53,096 nt of DNA, from the NCBI GenBank assembly GCA_007279905.1, contig QYPH01000001.1, forward strand, positions 1-53,096, read 5' to 3'. The translations under genes were made by a program, and so were the position numbers. This DNA is from Actinomycetota bacterium (GTDB lineage Bacteria; Actinomycetota; Acidimicrobiia; Acidimicrobiales; Ilumatobacteraceae). This document shows positions 42,441 to 51,687 of this stretch, piece by piece (position 1 is the first letter of the stretch; each line of letters opens with the position of its first letter). The notes beneath the pieces are model-generated. The model saw only the letters and a list, made by a program, of their open reading frames with translations. It made no database searches and was not told where the DNA came from.

Positions 42441-43748
42441 ATGCCTGCAGCCGATCTTGAACAGATAGTCAACCTCTGTAAGCGTCGAGGTTTCGTCTAT
42501 CCGAGCGCAGAAATTTATGGCGGTTTTCGATCTTCTTACGACTACGGCCCGCTGGGTTCTTTGATGCTTCGCAACGTAAAAGATGCGTGGGTTCGAGCAA
42601 TGGTGCAAGAGCGCGACGATGTGATGTTGATCGACGCCGCAATCTTGGGCCCACATGCGGTGTTTGAAGCGAGCGGGCACTTGGCCAACTTCAGTGATCC
42701 ATTGGTCGATTGCACCGTGTGCAAAAAGCGCTTTCGAGAAGATCAGCTTGATGATCGCGATTGCCCACAGAAGATGAAGGGCTGCTCCTTTACCGAGGCG
42801 CGTGCTTTCAACCTGATGTTCAAGACACATGCTGGTCCGGTTGAAGGCGAAGGCACCGATGTGTATATGCGCCCAGAGACCGCCCAAGGTATGTTTGTCA
42901 ACTTTGCAAATGTGTTGCAGACTTCACGACGCAAACCACCGTTTGGTATTGCTCAAGTCGGCAAATCATTTCGCAATGAGATAACCCCTGGCAACTTCAT
43001 TTTTCGCACTCGCGAGTTTGAGCAAATGGAAATGGAATATTTCGTTCCTCCAGCAGAAAGCAATAAGTGGTACGAGTACTGGTGCACCGAGCGCATGAAT
43101 TGGTATATCGAGTACGGCATTCCTGCTGACATGCTCCGTTTGCGCGCTCACGCAACAGACGAACTTGCGCATTATTCGGTTGGCACGAGCGATATCGAGT
43201 TCAAGTTTCCGTGGGGTTGGGGCGAACTTGAAGGTATTGCACAACGCACCGATTTTGATCTCAAGCGTCATGCCGAGTTTTCGAAACAGAAACTTGACTA
43301 TTTCGATCAAGCAACCAACGAGCGATACGTTCCGTTTGTAGTCGAGCCAGCAGCGGGCGCTAACCGCACAATGGCCGCGTTCTTATTGGCTGCCTACGAC
43401 GAAGATGTGATCAATGATGAGCCGCGCACAGTTCTTCGGTTGCATCCGCGTTTAGCGCCGTATCAAGTAGCCGTGTTGCCTTTGTCTAAGAAAGAGACTC
43501 TGATGCCTCTCGCAAAAGAGATTTACTCAAAACTGGCAAAGCGATACATGTGTGAGTTTGACGAAACTCAGGCCATCGGTCGCAGATATAGGCGTCAAGA
43601 TGAGATCGGCACGCCGTATTGCGTAACAGTTGATTTTGATTCACTTGAAGATGGTGCCGTTACCATTCGCGAGCGCGACACCACCGCTCAGGAGCGTGTA
43701 GCGATTAGCGATCTCGAGAATGTTTTGCGCACAAAAATTGGTTTTTAG
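42441..43748 (+). CDS. glyS: Glycyl-tRNA synthetase (single-chain, alpha2 type)
   Basis: A 435-residue class II aminoacyl-tRNA synthetase. It has the GlyRS N-terminus SAEIYGGFRSSYDYGPLG, YMRPETAQGMFVNF, motif 2 in GKSFRNEITPGNFIFRTREF, motif 3 in GANRTMAAFLLAA, and an anticodon-binding domain (LAPYQVAVLPLSKKE, then the C-terminal RDTTAQERVAI). This is the eukaryote/Gram-positive type rather than the alpha2beta2 GlyQS type. recO lies directly upstream, a common actinobacterial order. Confidence 0.95.
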   Translation: MPAADLEQIVNLCKRRGFVYPSAEIYGGFRSSYDYGPLGSLMLRNVKDAWVRAMVQERDDVMLIDAAILGPHAVFEASGHLANFSDPLVDCTVCKKRFREDQLDDRDCPQKMKGCSFTEARAFNLMFKTHAGPVEGEGTDVYMRPETAQGMFVNFANVLQTSRRKPPFGIAQVGKSFRNEITPGNFIFRTREFEQMEMEYFVPPAESNKWYEYWCTERMNWYIEYGIPADMLRLRAHATDELAHYSVGTSDIEFKFPWGWGELEGIAQRTDFDLKRHAEFSKQKLDYFDQATNERYVPFVVEPAAGANRTMAAFLLAAYDEDVINDEPRTVLRLHPRLAPYQVAVLPLSKKETLMPLAKEIYSKLAKRYMCEFDETQAIGRRYRRQDEIGTPYCVTVDFDSLEDGAVTIRERDTTAQERVAISDLENVLRTKIGF

Positions 43749-43788
43749 TTACTCTCATTTACATATACCTAACGAAAAGGACAGAAAC

Positions 43789-44094
43789 ATGAGCAAAGTG
43801 GCAATAGCAGTAAAAATTCGAGTCAAGGCCGGTCAACGCGATGCAATGACGGCCGCCGTGCAGCCGGGTATTGCAACAGCTCAAGGTGAAGCCGGCACAT
43901 TGACATACTTGTTTCATCACGACCTTGTGGATGAGAACGTTGTGTGGTTTTATGAATTGTATGAAGACGATGCATCGGCAAAAGTACATTCGAGCAGTGC
44001 CGCATTTGCAACATGGTCGAAGTCACTCGCTCCTTTCGTCGATGGAACCCCTGAGATGTCATTCTTGAAGCCTGTAGGCGGCAAGGGTCTATAG
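43789..44094 (+). CDS. Antibiotic biosynthesis monooxygenase (ABM) domain protein
   Basis: A 101-residue ABM/ferredoxin-like dimeric alpha-beta barrel protein. It shows VAIAVKIRVKAGQRDAM, TLTYLFHHDLVDENVVWFYE and LYEDDASAKVHSSSAAF. Family members include quinol monooxygenases and heme-degrading enzymes, and many have no known substrate. The ATG at 43789 has an AAAGGA ribosome binding site. It ends 3 nt before trpC and therefore appears to lead the trp gene cluster. Confidence 0.85.
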   Translation: MSKVAIAVKIRVKAGQRDAMTAAVQPGIATAQGEAGTLTYLFHHDLVDENVVWFYELYEDDASAKVHSSSAAFATWSKSLAPFVDGTPEMSFLKPVGGKGL

Positions 44095-44097
44095 AAG

Positions 44098-44886
44098 TTG
44101 TATCTCACCAAGATTCTTGACCGTCATCGATTGGCGGCGCGTCAAGATTCTCGAGATTTGGATCAGTTGATTGCCCAGGCCAAAACAGTGGCTGTTGCTC
44201 GTGGCTTCACGCATCGTTTGCGCGTTGATTCTGTGCGCCAATTGGCAGTGATTGCCGAAATCAAGCGGCGTTCTCCCTCGAAAGGTGTACTGAGTGCAGC
44301 GTTGATTGCTCAAGACTTGGCTCAGCAATACGAGTCAGGTGGCGCGAGTTGCCTTTCAGTACTGACCGATGCCGAATCGTTTGGCGGCTCTGAGGCCGAC
44401 CTCATCGATGCCAGAGGCGCAGTTGATTGCCCAGTGTTGCGCAAAGATTTCACTGTTTCGCTCAACGATGTGTGTGACGCACGCATTATGGGCGCAGATT
44501 GCGTATTGCTCATTGCCGCCGCTCTCGACCAGCACGAGTTGTTGTCGTTTCATCAGTTGGCCCTCGAGATCGGACTCGATGTTTTGGTCGAGACCCACGA
44601 CGAAGCCGAGGTTGAGCGAGCACTCGAAATAGGGGCAACATTGATTGGGGTCAATCAACGAGACTTGGTGACTTTTGAAGTTGATCATGAGCGAGCAGTA
44701 CGCATGGCTTGTCTGATTCCAGATCATGTGCTGAAAGTGGCAGAGTCTGGCGTGCGAGGTGCAAGTGATGCGCAGTCGTTACGGGATGCAGGCTATGACG
44801 CCGTACTGGTGGGAGAGAGCCTCGTAACAAGCGCCGATCCAGCCCTTGCTATCAAATCGCTTCGTGTGAGATCTCAAGAGAACTAG
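44098..44886 (+). CDS. trpC: Indole-3-glycerol phosphate synthase
   Basis: A 262-residue TIM barrel. It has YLTKILDRHRLAARQ at the N-terminus, the catalytic Lys region AVIAEIKRRSPSKGVLS, VLRKDFTVS, ADCVLLIAAAL and LKVAESGVRGASDAQSL. It closes the indole ring to make indole-3-glycerol phosphate in tryptophan synthesis. The start is a TTG at 44098, 3 nt after the ABM stop; it gives the conserved N-terminus and no better start exists. Confidence 0.93.
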   Translation: MYLTKILDRHRLAARQDSRDLDQLIAQAKTVAVARGFTHRLRVDSVRQLAVIAEIKRRSPSKGVLSAALIAQDLAQQYESGGASCLSVLTDAESFGGSEADLIDARGAVDCPVLRKDFTVSLNDVCDARIMGADCVLLIAAALDQHELLSFHQLALEIGLDVLVETHDEAEVERALEIGATLIGVNQRDLVTFEVDHERAVRMACLIPDHVLKVAESGVRGASDAQSLRDAGYDAVLVGESLVTSADPALAIKSLRVRSQEN

Positions 44887-44897
44887 CGTCTGAGTTT

Positions 44898-45524
44898 GTG
44901 TTCGTCAAAATTTGCGGAATCACCAATGAGCAAGATGCATTATTGGCGGTTGCGCTTGGAGCTGATGCACTGGGCTTCGTGTTTGCACCATCGCCCCGAC
45001 AGGTAGCACCAAGCAAAGTTCGCGAGATCGTGCGTCGCTTACCGTCTGAAATTGTGACGGTAGGAGTGTTTCGCGATGAGTTGCCAAAGCGTATTGGTGA
45101 CATCATGCAAGAGGCACATTTGCAGGGAGCACAATTGCATGGCCATGAGTCGCTTCTGATTACTGCTGAAGTTTCGGATGCTGCGCGCTTTTCGATCAAA
45201 TCAGTTGTCGCTGGTTCACCAGATGCGGCGCGCGCAGACCAATTTGTTTGTGATGCAATTTTGGTTGACGGTCTTCGACCTGGATCTGGAGAGGTTTTTG
45301 AGTGGAGCTTGATGAACGAGATTCCGCTCGGTTTGCGCCTCATACTTTCAGGAGGCTTGACTCCTGACAATGTTGCGCAAGGCATCGAACGAGTGCGTCC
45401 ATGGGGCGTAGACGTGTCGAGTGGGGTTGAAAAGAGTCACGGGTTGAAAGACCCAGTAAAAATGCGTCAGTTCATTGCGCATGCACGCGCTGCAGCCCGA
45501 GACTTAGGGGATGTCGAAGAGTAG
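44898..45524 (+). CDS. trpF: Phosphoribosylanthranilate isomerase
   Basis: A 208-residue TIM barrel. It has the catalytic Cys in [32 protein letters not shown], the general-acid Asp in [16 protein letters not shown], and the phosphate-binding [15 protein letters not shown] and [13 protein letters not shown]. It converts phosphoribosylanthranilate to CdRP for TrpC. The start is a GTG at 44898. Its 3-prime end overlaps trpB by 14 nt. Confidence 0.93.
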   Translation: MFVKICGITNEQDALLAVALGADALGFVFAPSPRQVAPSKVREIVRRLPSEIVTVGVFRDELPKRIGDIMQEAHLQGAQLHGHESLLITAEVSDAARFSIKSVVAGSPDAARADQFVCDAILVDGLRPGSGEVFEWSLMNEIPLGLRLILSGGLTPDNVAQGIERVRPWGVDVSSGVEKSHGLKDPVKMRQFIAHARAAARDLGDVEE

Positions 45525-46698
45525 ATTTGTAGAGATGTTGCAAGACCCAAGTATCGACGGACGCTTTGGAGAGTTTGGCGGACGCTATGTTCCCGAGACA
45601 CTTGTGCCAGCGTGTCAAGAACTAGAAGCCGCATTTAGAGATGCATGGGCAGATCCTTCTTTTCACAAAGAACTCGATGATCTCTTGCGCGACTACGCGG
45701 GTCGCCCATCGATCTTGACCGAGTGCCACAATTTGGGAAAGCAACTCGGCATTCGGTTGTTGCTCAAGCGCGAAGACCTGAATCACACCGGTTCGCACAA
45801 GATCAACAGTGTGCTCGGCCAGGTGTTGCTGGCAAAACGCATGGGCAAAAAGCGCATCGTTGCCGAAACGGGTGCTGGTCAGCACGGTGTTGCTTCGGCA
45901 ACTGCTGCAGCGCTTCTAGGCCTGAGTTGCAAGGTATATATGGGTGAGGTCGATGTACAGCGGCAGGCACTCAACGTTTTTCGGATGAAACTCTTGGGCG
46001 CGCAAGTCGTGCCAGCAGTTTCGGGTAGTCGCACACTCAAGGACGCAGTCAACGAAGCAATGCGCGACTGGGTTGCAACAGTAGAAGACACCTATTACGC
46101 AATTGGTTCTGTCATGGGTCCGCATCCGTACCCGTGGATGGTGCGCATGTTTCAAAGCGTCATCGGCAAAGAAGCGTTCGAGCAGTGCCACACAGTGCTG
46201 GGTGGCCTAGACCCCGATGTTGTCGTTGCGTGTGTCGGTGGTGGATCCAATGCGATCGGCATTTTTTCTGGCTTCATTGACACCAAGGCTCGACTCATTG
46301 GCGTTGAGCCTGCTGGTGGTGCTGCTGTTGGTATGGGTGTTCCAGGAGTCGTGCACGGGATGCGCAGCTACTTGCTGCAGGACGAACATGGTCAAGTGCA
46401 AGAAGCGCATTCAATTTCGGCAGGTCTTGACTATCCAGGTGTAGGTCCGGAGCATTCGTATCTTGCATCGATCGGTCGTGCAGAGTATCCATGTGTGAAC
46501 GACCAAGAGGTTATAAGTGCTTTCCAGGTGATGTCTCGCAGTGAAGGAATCATTCCGGCTCTCGAGTGTGCGCACCCGATGGCGTGGATCATTCGTGAAG
46601 CACCCAACATGCAGGGTCAAACCATTTTGATGAACTTGTCTGGTCGAGGGGACAAAGATGTTGCTCAGATGATGGAGATTTTGGATGGACAAATTTGA
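45511..46698 (+). CDS. trpB: Tryptophan synthase beta subunit
   Basis: A 395-residue PLP enzyme. It has [18 protein letters not shown], the PLP-binding Lys in [14 protein letters not shown] (near residue 92), [15 protein letters not shown], the glycine-rich phosphate cup [10 protein letters not shown] and LSGRGDKDV at the C-terminus. It condenses indole and serine. trpF overlaps upstream, and trpA starts at its stop codon, as usual for the alpha2beta2 complex. Confidence 0.96.
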   Translation: MSKSRFVEMLQDPSIDGRFGEFGGRYVPETLVPACQELEAAFRDAWADPSFHKELDDLLRDYAGRPSILTECHNLGKQLGIRLLLKREDLNHTGSHKINSVLGQVLLAKRMGKKRIVAETGAGQHGVASATAAALLGLSCKVYMGEVDVQRQALNVFRMKLLGAQVVPAVSGSRTLKDAVNEAMRDWVATVEDTYYAIGSVMGPHPYPWMVRMFQSVIGKEAFEQCHTVLGGLDPDVVVACVGGGSNAIGIFSGFIDTKARLIGVEPAGGAAVGMGVPGVVHGMRSYLLQDEHGQVQEAHSISAGLDYPGVGPEHSYLASIGRAEYPCVNDQEVISAFQVMSRSEGIIPALECAHPMAWIIREAPNMQGQTILMNLSGRGDKDVAQMMEILDGQI

Positions 46699-47480
46699 TG
46701 TCGACAGATATCGGCATTCTTGAAACGTATTTGCGCAAAAAGCGAAGCGAGGGTCGCAAACTTGTCGTTCCTTATATCACTGGCGGATTCAAAGGTTGGA
46801 CCGATGCGATCCGCGCTGCTGCTGCAAACGGTGCAGATGCAATCGAAATCGGTATTCCATTTTCTGACCCCGTCATGGATGGTCCAACTATTCAGAACGC
46901 ATCGGAGATGGCGCTGCACAATGGTGCCACGCCTATATCTATCTTGCACGAGCTGCGATCGGTCGATGTCGGTATTCCGCTTGCGGTGATGTGTTACTAC
47001 AACACCGTTCATCATGCCGGGCATGAGCGATTTGCAAATTCTTTGAGTGAATCCGGAGTGTGCGCAGCGATTGTTCCAGATCTGCCACTCGAAGAGTCTG
47101 GTTTGTGGTGTGCTGCAGCCGACACGCGTGGTGTTGAGACGGTGATGCTGTGCGCACCAACCGCACCCGATGAGCGGTTGCCGCGAATTATTGAACGTTG
47201 CAGAGGTTTCGTGTACGCCGTTGGTTTGTTGGGCGTGACAGGAGAGCGAGATGCGCTTGCATCAAGCGCACTCACTCTGGCTAAGAGATTGAAGGCGATT
47301 ACCGATATACCTGTATTGATTGGCGTTGGTGTCTCGAATGCACAGCAGGCAGCAGAGGCTTGCACGATTGCCGATGGCGTTGTGCAGGGGGCTTCGGTTA
47401 TGCGACGATTGATCGAGGAAGATGCAGATGCAGTGGGTGATTACATAGCCGAAGTTCGAAAGGCGGTAGATCAATGTTGA
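46698..47480 (+). CDS. trpA: Tryptophan synthase alpha subunit
   Basis: A 260-residue TIM barrel. It has PYITGGFKGW, the catalytic Glu and Asp in IEIGIPFSDPVMDGPTIQ, VPDLPLEESG and YAVGLLGVTGERD. It splits indole-3-glycerol phosphate to indole for TrpB. The ATG at 46698 overlaps the trpB stop by one base (TGATG); a TTG three bases earlier is possible. Its stop lies inside the start of the peroxiredoxin gene, so trpA and bcp are coupled. Confidence 0.94.
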   Translation: MSTDIGILETYLRKKRSEGRKLVVPYITGGFKGWTDAIRAAAANGADAIEIGIPFSDPVMDGPTIQNASEMALHNGATPISILHELRSVDVGIPLAVMCYYNTVHHAGHERFANSLSESGVCAAIVPDLPLEESGLWCAAADTRGVETVMLCAPTAPDERLPRIIERCRGFVYAVGLLGVTGERDALASSALTLAKRLKAITDIPVLIGVGVSNAQQAAEACTIADGVVQGASVMRRLIEEDADAVGDYIAEVRKAVDQC

Positions 47481-47926
47481 AAGAAGGTTCTTTGGCACCC
47501 GAGATTGAATTGTTGGACCAGCATGAAAAGAAGTTTTCGTTAAAGAAATTGTCGAGGCGCACAATCCTCGTCTACTTCTATCCAAAGGCCGATACGCCGG
47601 GATGCACACAGCAGTCTTGCGGTTTGCGCGACATTGCAGACCAGATTGGCAAAACAGTGATAGTGGGAATCAGCCCAGATAAGCCTTCTAAATTATTGAA
47701 GTTTGATGAGAAATTCTCGCTTGGTTTTACACTGCTTTCGGACGACACCAACGCTGTTGCAAAGAAATACAAGGTGTGGAAGAAGAAATCAATGTACGGT
47801 CGTGAGTACATGGGGATTGAGCGCTCTGCTTTCTTGATCAATGGCAAAGGCGAGATCGTTCATGCGTGGTACAAGATCTCGCCTAAGGACACTCCGCTTC
47901 GATTGCTCGAGTCACTGAAGAAGTAA
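47474..47926 (+). CDS. bcp: Thiol peroxidase, BCP-type peroxiredoxin
   Basis: A 150-residue atypical 2-Cys peroxiredoxin. The peroxidatic Cys and a resolving Cys five residues later are in YPKADTPGCTQQSCGLRD, the arrangement of BCP/PrxQ. VGISPDKPSKLLKFDEKF and FTLLSDDTNAVAKKY continue the family pattern. It reduces peroxides using thioredoxin. The ATG lies 7 nt inside trpA, an unusual partner for tryptophan genes. Confidence 0.92.
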   Translation: MLKEGSLAPEIELLDQHEKKFSLKKLSRRTILVYFYPKADTPGCTQQSCGLRDIADQIGKTVIVGISPDKPSKLLKFDEKFSLGFTLLSDDTNAVAKKYKVWKKKSMYGREYMGIERSAFLINGKGEIVHAWYKISPKDTPLRLLESLKK

Positions 47927-47937
47927 GGAAATTTGGA

Positions 47938-48366
47938 ATGACAACTTTTCCGGCGCCGAGTTCTTTGTTGCCGCATCGCGCACCATTTTTGTTTGTTGAT
48001 GCGATCACTGAACTAACACCTGGTATTTCTGCATCAGCAATTTGGAAGCTCACTGGAAACGAAACTTTTTTTGAAGGACACTTTCCTGGCCGACCAACGT
48101 TGCCGGGAGTGTTGATGTGCGAAGCTATTGCCCAAACGGGTGCGTTGGCAATTGTGAGCGACCCCAAATTTGTAGGCAAGCTTCCACTTTTTGGCGGATT
48201 AGATGGTGCGCGGTTTAGACGGCAAGTTGTTCCCGGTGACACGTTGGAACTTTCTGCGACTATCAGTCGTATGTCGGCCCGAGCCGGTAAGGGTGCGGGA
48301 GTGGCTCGTGTCAACGGTGAGATTGCGTGTGAATGCGAATTATTGTTTGTGGTAGTTGACGCCTAG
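47938..48366 (+). CDS. fabZ: 3-Hydroxyacyl-ACP dehydratase
   Basis: A 142-residue hot-dog dehydratase. It has LLPHRAPFLFVD, the catalytic His in FFEGHFPGRPTLPGVLM and the following CEAIAQTGAL, then FRRQVVPGDTLEL. It dehydrates 3-hydroxyacyl-ACP in type II fatty-acid synthesis. AAGGAAA lies before the ATG. It closes the plus-strand trp cluster and faces the minus-strand fab operon. Confidence 0.93.
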   Translation: MTTFPAPSSLLPHRAPFLFVDAITELTPGISASAIWKLTGNETFFEGHFPGRPTLPGVLMCEAIAQTGALAIVSDPKFVGKLPLFGGLDGARFRRQVVPGDTLELSATISRMSARAGKGAGVARVNGEIACECELLFVVVDA

Positions 48367-48460
48367 ATACATAAAGAGTGATTGCTGGTGTCATCCAGTC
48401 TGTGTGGTCTGTGAACCTGTTGTGGCCCGACCAGATCTACACCTTGCATGATTATTGCTC

Positions 48461-48466
48461 TATTAT
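48461..48466 (+). promoter_or_regulatory. Candidate -10 box (TATTAT) for the sulfotransferase-like gene
   Basis: TATTAT lies 8 nt before the ATG at 48475 in an AT-rich spacer. There is no Shine-Dalgarno sequence. Confidence 0.3.
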
Positions 48467-48474
48467 TATCGAGT

Positions 48475-49308
48475 ATGGAAATAGTGGTTCACATTGGTCC
48501 ACATCGGACTGCTACGACGACTCTCCAAGAACTACTGGATGAGAATCGTTGGAATTTAATGGAGTTCGGAATCTATTATCCTAAATATGTAATTGATTCC
48601 AATGCGCACCACGTGCTTGCTTGGGCATGTCAACACAGAAATATGAGTCTGATTGGGTATCCCAACGAAGTCAGAAGTAGTCACTCAATCTTGAAAGATT
48701 GGTTGAGCAAAGCGCAAGACAAGAAGTGTGGAACCCTTTTAATGTCGAGTGAAGAATTCGCAAAACTTCGAACTGCAGACTGGAAATCTCTTGTGGAGTC
48801 GTTCGATAAACGGCACCATTGGACATTGATCGCTGCTTTTCGTTCGCCCGATGAAATCGCTCAATCAACATACGCACAACTATTGCGCTGCGGTCTCACG
48901 CAAGATTTTCATGAACTTGCTGAAGGATTCAAACGAGGTGTTCAGGACTTTTATGACTTCTTTGATGAAATTGGGTCGGATGCCGATTGGTGTGATGCCT
49001 CGCTAATTCCATATTCCAAACTCACAGACGTGTTCCTGACTGATATGTGTAAAAAGTTGCTAGGAGAGGAATTGGGAAAATTAGTCACAGGTAAGAGCCC
49101 CATCAAGCGGTTTAACGCAAGACCTAATTTACATATTTCAACTTTGTTACTTGAATTCAATCGTCATAATTTTCCGAATTTCAAATTGGATTCGAAGACT
49201 TTTCAGTTCTCTCAGGAATTTGAGGATGGGCAAAGTGCTGCAGTTGTACGGATTGCCAAGTTTGAAGAGTCTATTTCTAACTTGGATACACACGACGATG
49301 CTATTTGA
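48475..49308 (+). CDS. Sulfotransferase-like P-loop protein
   Basis: A 277-residue soluble protein. The N-terminal VVHIGPHRTATTTLQELLDE resembles the 5-prime phosphosulfate-binding loop (xxGxxRxGTTxL-like) of PAPS-dependent sulfotransferases. A later TLIAAFRSPDEIAQSTYAQL resembles the 3-prime phosphate-binding R(x7)S motif. The acceptor (carbohydrate, lipid or protein) is not identifiable. Its base composition is visibly richer in A and T than its fab and trp neighbours, with different codon choice, which suggests horizontal acquisition. It lies alone between fabZ and fabF. Confidence 0.65.
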   Translation: MEIVVHIGPHRTATTTLQELLDENRWNLMEFGIYYPKYVIDSNAHHVLAWACQHRNMSLIGYPNEVRSSHSILKDWLSKAQDKKCGTLLMSSEEFAKLRTADWKSLVESFDKRHHWTLIAAFRSPDEIAQSTYAQLLRCGLTQDFHELAEGFKRGVQDFYDFFDEIGSDADWCDASLIPYSKLTDVFLTDMCKKLLGEELGKLVTGKSPIKRFNARPNLHISTLLLEFNRHNFPNFKLDSKTFQFSQEFEDGQSAAVVRIAKFEESISNLDTHDDAI

Positions 49309-49395
49309 GGTTCGTCACCAATTCTCATTGTGCATAAATTATCAGACAGATCGATCGCCAACCCTCTATTCCGAAGTCAACGAATATCACGACGC

Positions 49396-50583
49396 TTAGT
49401 CAACGTATGGCGAGACAATAACTGAACCGTTGTGTCCGCCGAATCCGAAGTTGTTCGAGATTGTTGGGCCAGGCTGCCATGGTCGTGGTTCGCCAAGAAC
49501 AACATCGATTGACATTTCAGGATCGACAACTGTTGTGCCGCGAGTAGGTGGGATCAGTTTCTTCTCAAATGACAGCATCACAGCAGCCAATTCGAGGGCG
49601 CCGGCAGCGCCAAGGGGGTGTCCAGTTACGCCTTTGATTGAAACAACCGGTGGACCATCGTTGCCAAATACTGCTGCGATTGCTTGCGACTCAGCCTTGT
49701 CGTTGAGCGGAGTGCTCGTACCATGTGCGTTGATCTGCTTGATGTCGCTTGGCTCAAGGCCTGCATCTTCGAGTGCCAGTTGCATGCATCGTGTCGCGCC
49801 AACGCCGCCAGGTGACGGTGCGGTGATGTGATACGCATCGGCGTTACTAGCAGCACCAACTATTTCGCCAAGAATTATTGCGCCACGGGCTAGCGCGAGA
49901 TCGAGTCGTTCGAGCACAAAAATTGCCGCGCCTTCGCCCTGAATAAAACCATCTCGTGTTTCGTCAAATGGTTTCGTGACAAATGTTGATGACAGAGCGG
50001 TCATATTGGTAAATCCTGCAAGTGCGGTAAGTGTTGAGGCTGACTCGGTGCCACCAGTGACCACCGCATCGCAACGACCCCACGCAATGAGGCGAGCGGC
50101 ATTGCCGATTGCGTGTGTGGATGCCGCGCAAGCCGTGCAAACCGTTTCGGTTGGGCCTTGAAGGCCGTAACGCATCGAAATCGCTGCACCCGAGGCATTC
50201 GACATCATCATCGGCACAAGAAATGGAGAAACACGTCGTTCGCCTTTTTCCATTCGCACTTCTACTTGGCCTTCAAGTGTGCGCAATCCGCCAATGCCCG
50301 TGCCCAAAATGGTGCCGATGCGCTCGCGGTTGTAGGGGAGTTGGCCAGATTGTGCCATTGCTTCGCCTGCTGCTGCAAGAGCAAATTGTTCGCAGCGATC
50401 AGCGCGACGTGATTCCTTGGAGTTTTCGAAATATGGAGAAGGATCCCAATCTGCAAACTCAATCGAGTTGGCACCGGTGAAACCAGGGCCGAGCAGACCT
50501 TTCCAAAACAACTCTTTTCCTATGCCACAGGGTGCAACAACTCCATAACCCGTGATGGCTACGCGATGGCCTGCCCCTTGCAT
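49396..50583 (-). CDS. fabF: 3-Oxoacyl-ACP synthase II
   Basis: A 395-residue condensing enzyme. The catalytic Cys is in TVCTACAASTHAIGNAARLI, the two His residues are in NAHGTSTPLNDKAES and KGVTGHPLGAAGALELA, and NNFGFGGHNGS closes the active site. It elongates acyl-ACP in type II fatty-acid synthesis. It is the last gene of the minus-strand fab operon, 21 nt after acpP. Confidence 0.95.
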   Translation of the reverse strand: MQGAGHRVAITGYGVVAPCGIGKELFWKGLLGPGFTGANSIEFADWDPSPYFENSKESRRADRCEQFALAAAGEAMAQSGQLPYNRERIGTILGTGIGGLRTLEGQVEVRMEKGERRVSPFLVPMMMSNASGAAISMRYGLQGPTETVCTACAASTHAIGNAARLIAWGRCDAVVTGGTESASTLTALAGFTNMTALSSTFVTKPFDETRDGFIQGEGAAIFVLERLDLALARGAIILGEIVGAASNADAYHITAPSPGGVGATRCMQLALEDAGLEPSDIKQINAHGTSTPLNDKAESQAIAAVFGNDGPPVVSIKGVTGHPLGAAGALELAAVMLSFEKKLIPPTRGTTVVDPEMSIDVVLGEPRPWQPGPTISNNFGFGGHNGSVIVSPYVD

Positions 50584-50604
50584 GACTCGTTGCGCTTTTC
50601 GCGC

Positions 50605-50844
50605 TTATTTCACTTTTGAGGTGACGAGATCGAATGCCTTGCCGATGGTGTCGACACCTTCGAGATCGGATTCAGGAACTTCGATGCCGAACTCTTCTTC
50701 AAGAGCCATGACCAACTCGACGAGGTCGAGTGAGTCGGCGTCGAGGTCGTCGGAGAAATGTGCGGTGAGAACGATCTTGGAGGCGTCGACGGAAAGAACT
50801 TCGACTGCGCATTTTGTGAATCGATCAAAGAGTTGCTGGTCCAT
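50605..50844 (-). CDS. acpP: Acyl carrier protein
   Basis: A 79-residue acidic four-helix acyl carrier protein. Ser38 in the motif DADSLDLVELVMALEEEFGI is the 4-phosphopantetheine attachment site. It has AGGAG at ideal distance before the ATG, one of the strongest ribosome binding sites in the window, as fits a highly expressed protein. It lies between fabG and fabF. Confidence 0.95.
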   Translation of the reverse strand: MDQQLFDRFTKCAVEVLSVDASKIVLTAHFSDDLDADSLDLVELVMALEEEFGIEVPESDLEGVDTIGKAFDLVTSKVK

Positions 50845-50938
50845 AGTGTTGCTCCTGGCGTTGTGAATGAAGACTTGTGAGAAGAGAGGTTACTACGAAA
50901 GGACTTTGACTGAAGGATTAGTGCATTATGCCTTGTGT

Positions 50939-51655
50939 TTAGTGACCCATGCCAAGTCCGCCGTCGACGGGGATAATCGCCCCGGTGATGTATGCGGCAG
51001 TCGGGCTTGCAAGAAAAGTGACGACACCTGCGATTTCGTCCACAGTTGCGGTGCGCCCAAGTGGAACTGCGTCGGTGATTTGTTGCATTTGCTTTTCGCT
51101 CAGTGCTGCCGTCATTTCGGTGTCTACTGGCCCAGGTGCAACCACATTGACGGTGATGTTGCGCGACCCAAGTTCTCGGGCGAGTGAACGACCCAATCCA
51201 ACAAGACCAGCTTTGGATGCTGCATAATTTGCTTGACCTGCCGAGCCGAGCATGCCAACAACGCTTGAGATCAGGATGATTCGTCCTGATCGTGCGCGCA
51301 GCATTCCTTGAGTTGCGCGCTTGCACACACGAAACGCCGCAGTGAGATTGGCGTCGAGCACACTTGCAAAGTCGTCTTCGCTCATACGCAGAAGAAGTGT
51401 GTCTTTCGTGATTCCAGCATTGGAGACAAGTACTTGAACCGGACCGAAATGTTGTTCGACAGCAGCAAAGGCTGCGTTGACTTGATCGGTGTCGGTGACG
51501 TCGCACTTGACGGCAAAAAACTCTGATGCAGGTGGCGACGAGTGGTAAGTAACAGCAACACGGTCGCCAAGGGCAGCAAAATGGCGAGCGCAGGCGAGAC
51601 CAATACCTTTGGAGCCTCCAGTGATGAGGACGACTCGTGAAGTTGTTTCAGTCAT
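50939..51655 (-). CDS. fabG: 3-Oxoacyl-ACP reductase
   Basis: A 238-residue SDR. It has LITGGSKGIGLACARHF, LVSNAGITKDTLLLRM, the catalytic YAASKAGLVGLGRSLA and PGPVDTEMTAALSEKQ. It reduces 3-oxoacyl-ACP with NADPH. Its position between fabH and acpP separates it from the other SDRs in the window, whose substrates are unknown. The 94-nt gap to acpP holds no obvious terminator. Confidence 0.93.
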   Translation of the reverse strand: MTETTSRVVLITGGSKGIGLACARHFAALGDRVAVTYHSSPPASEFFAVKCDVTDTDQVNAAFAAVEQHFGPVQVLVSNAGITKDTLLLRMSEDDFASVLDANLTAAFRVCKRATQGMLRARSGRIILISSVVGMLGSAGQANYAASKAGLVGLGRSLARELGSRNITVNVVAPGPVDTEMTAALSEKQMQQITDAVPLGRTATVDEIAGVVTFLASPTAAYITGAIIPVDGGLGMGH

Positions 51656-51687
51656 GATGATGAGCTTTCTACTATTTTCCAGACCAT

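Noticed and set aside
50584-50604. Small GCGC-GAAA(A)-GCGC hairpin between acpP and fabF
   Set aside because: It is a 4-bp stem without a T tract and therefore not a supported terminator; it may only limit fabF translation.
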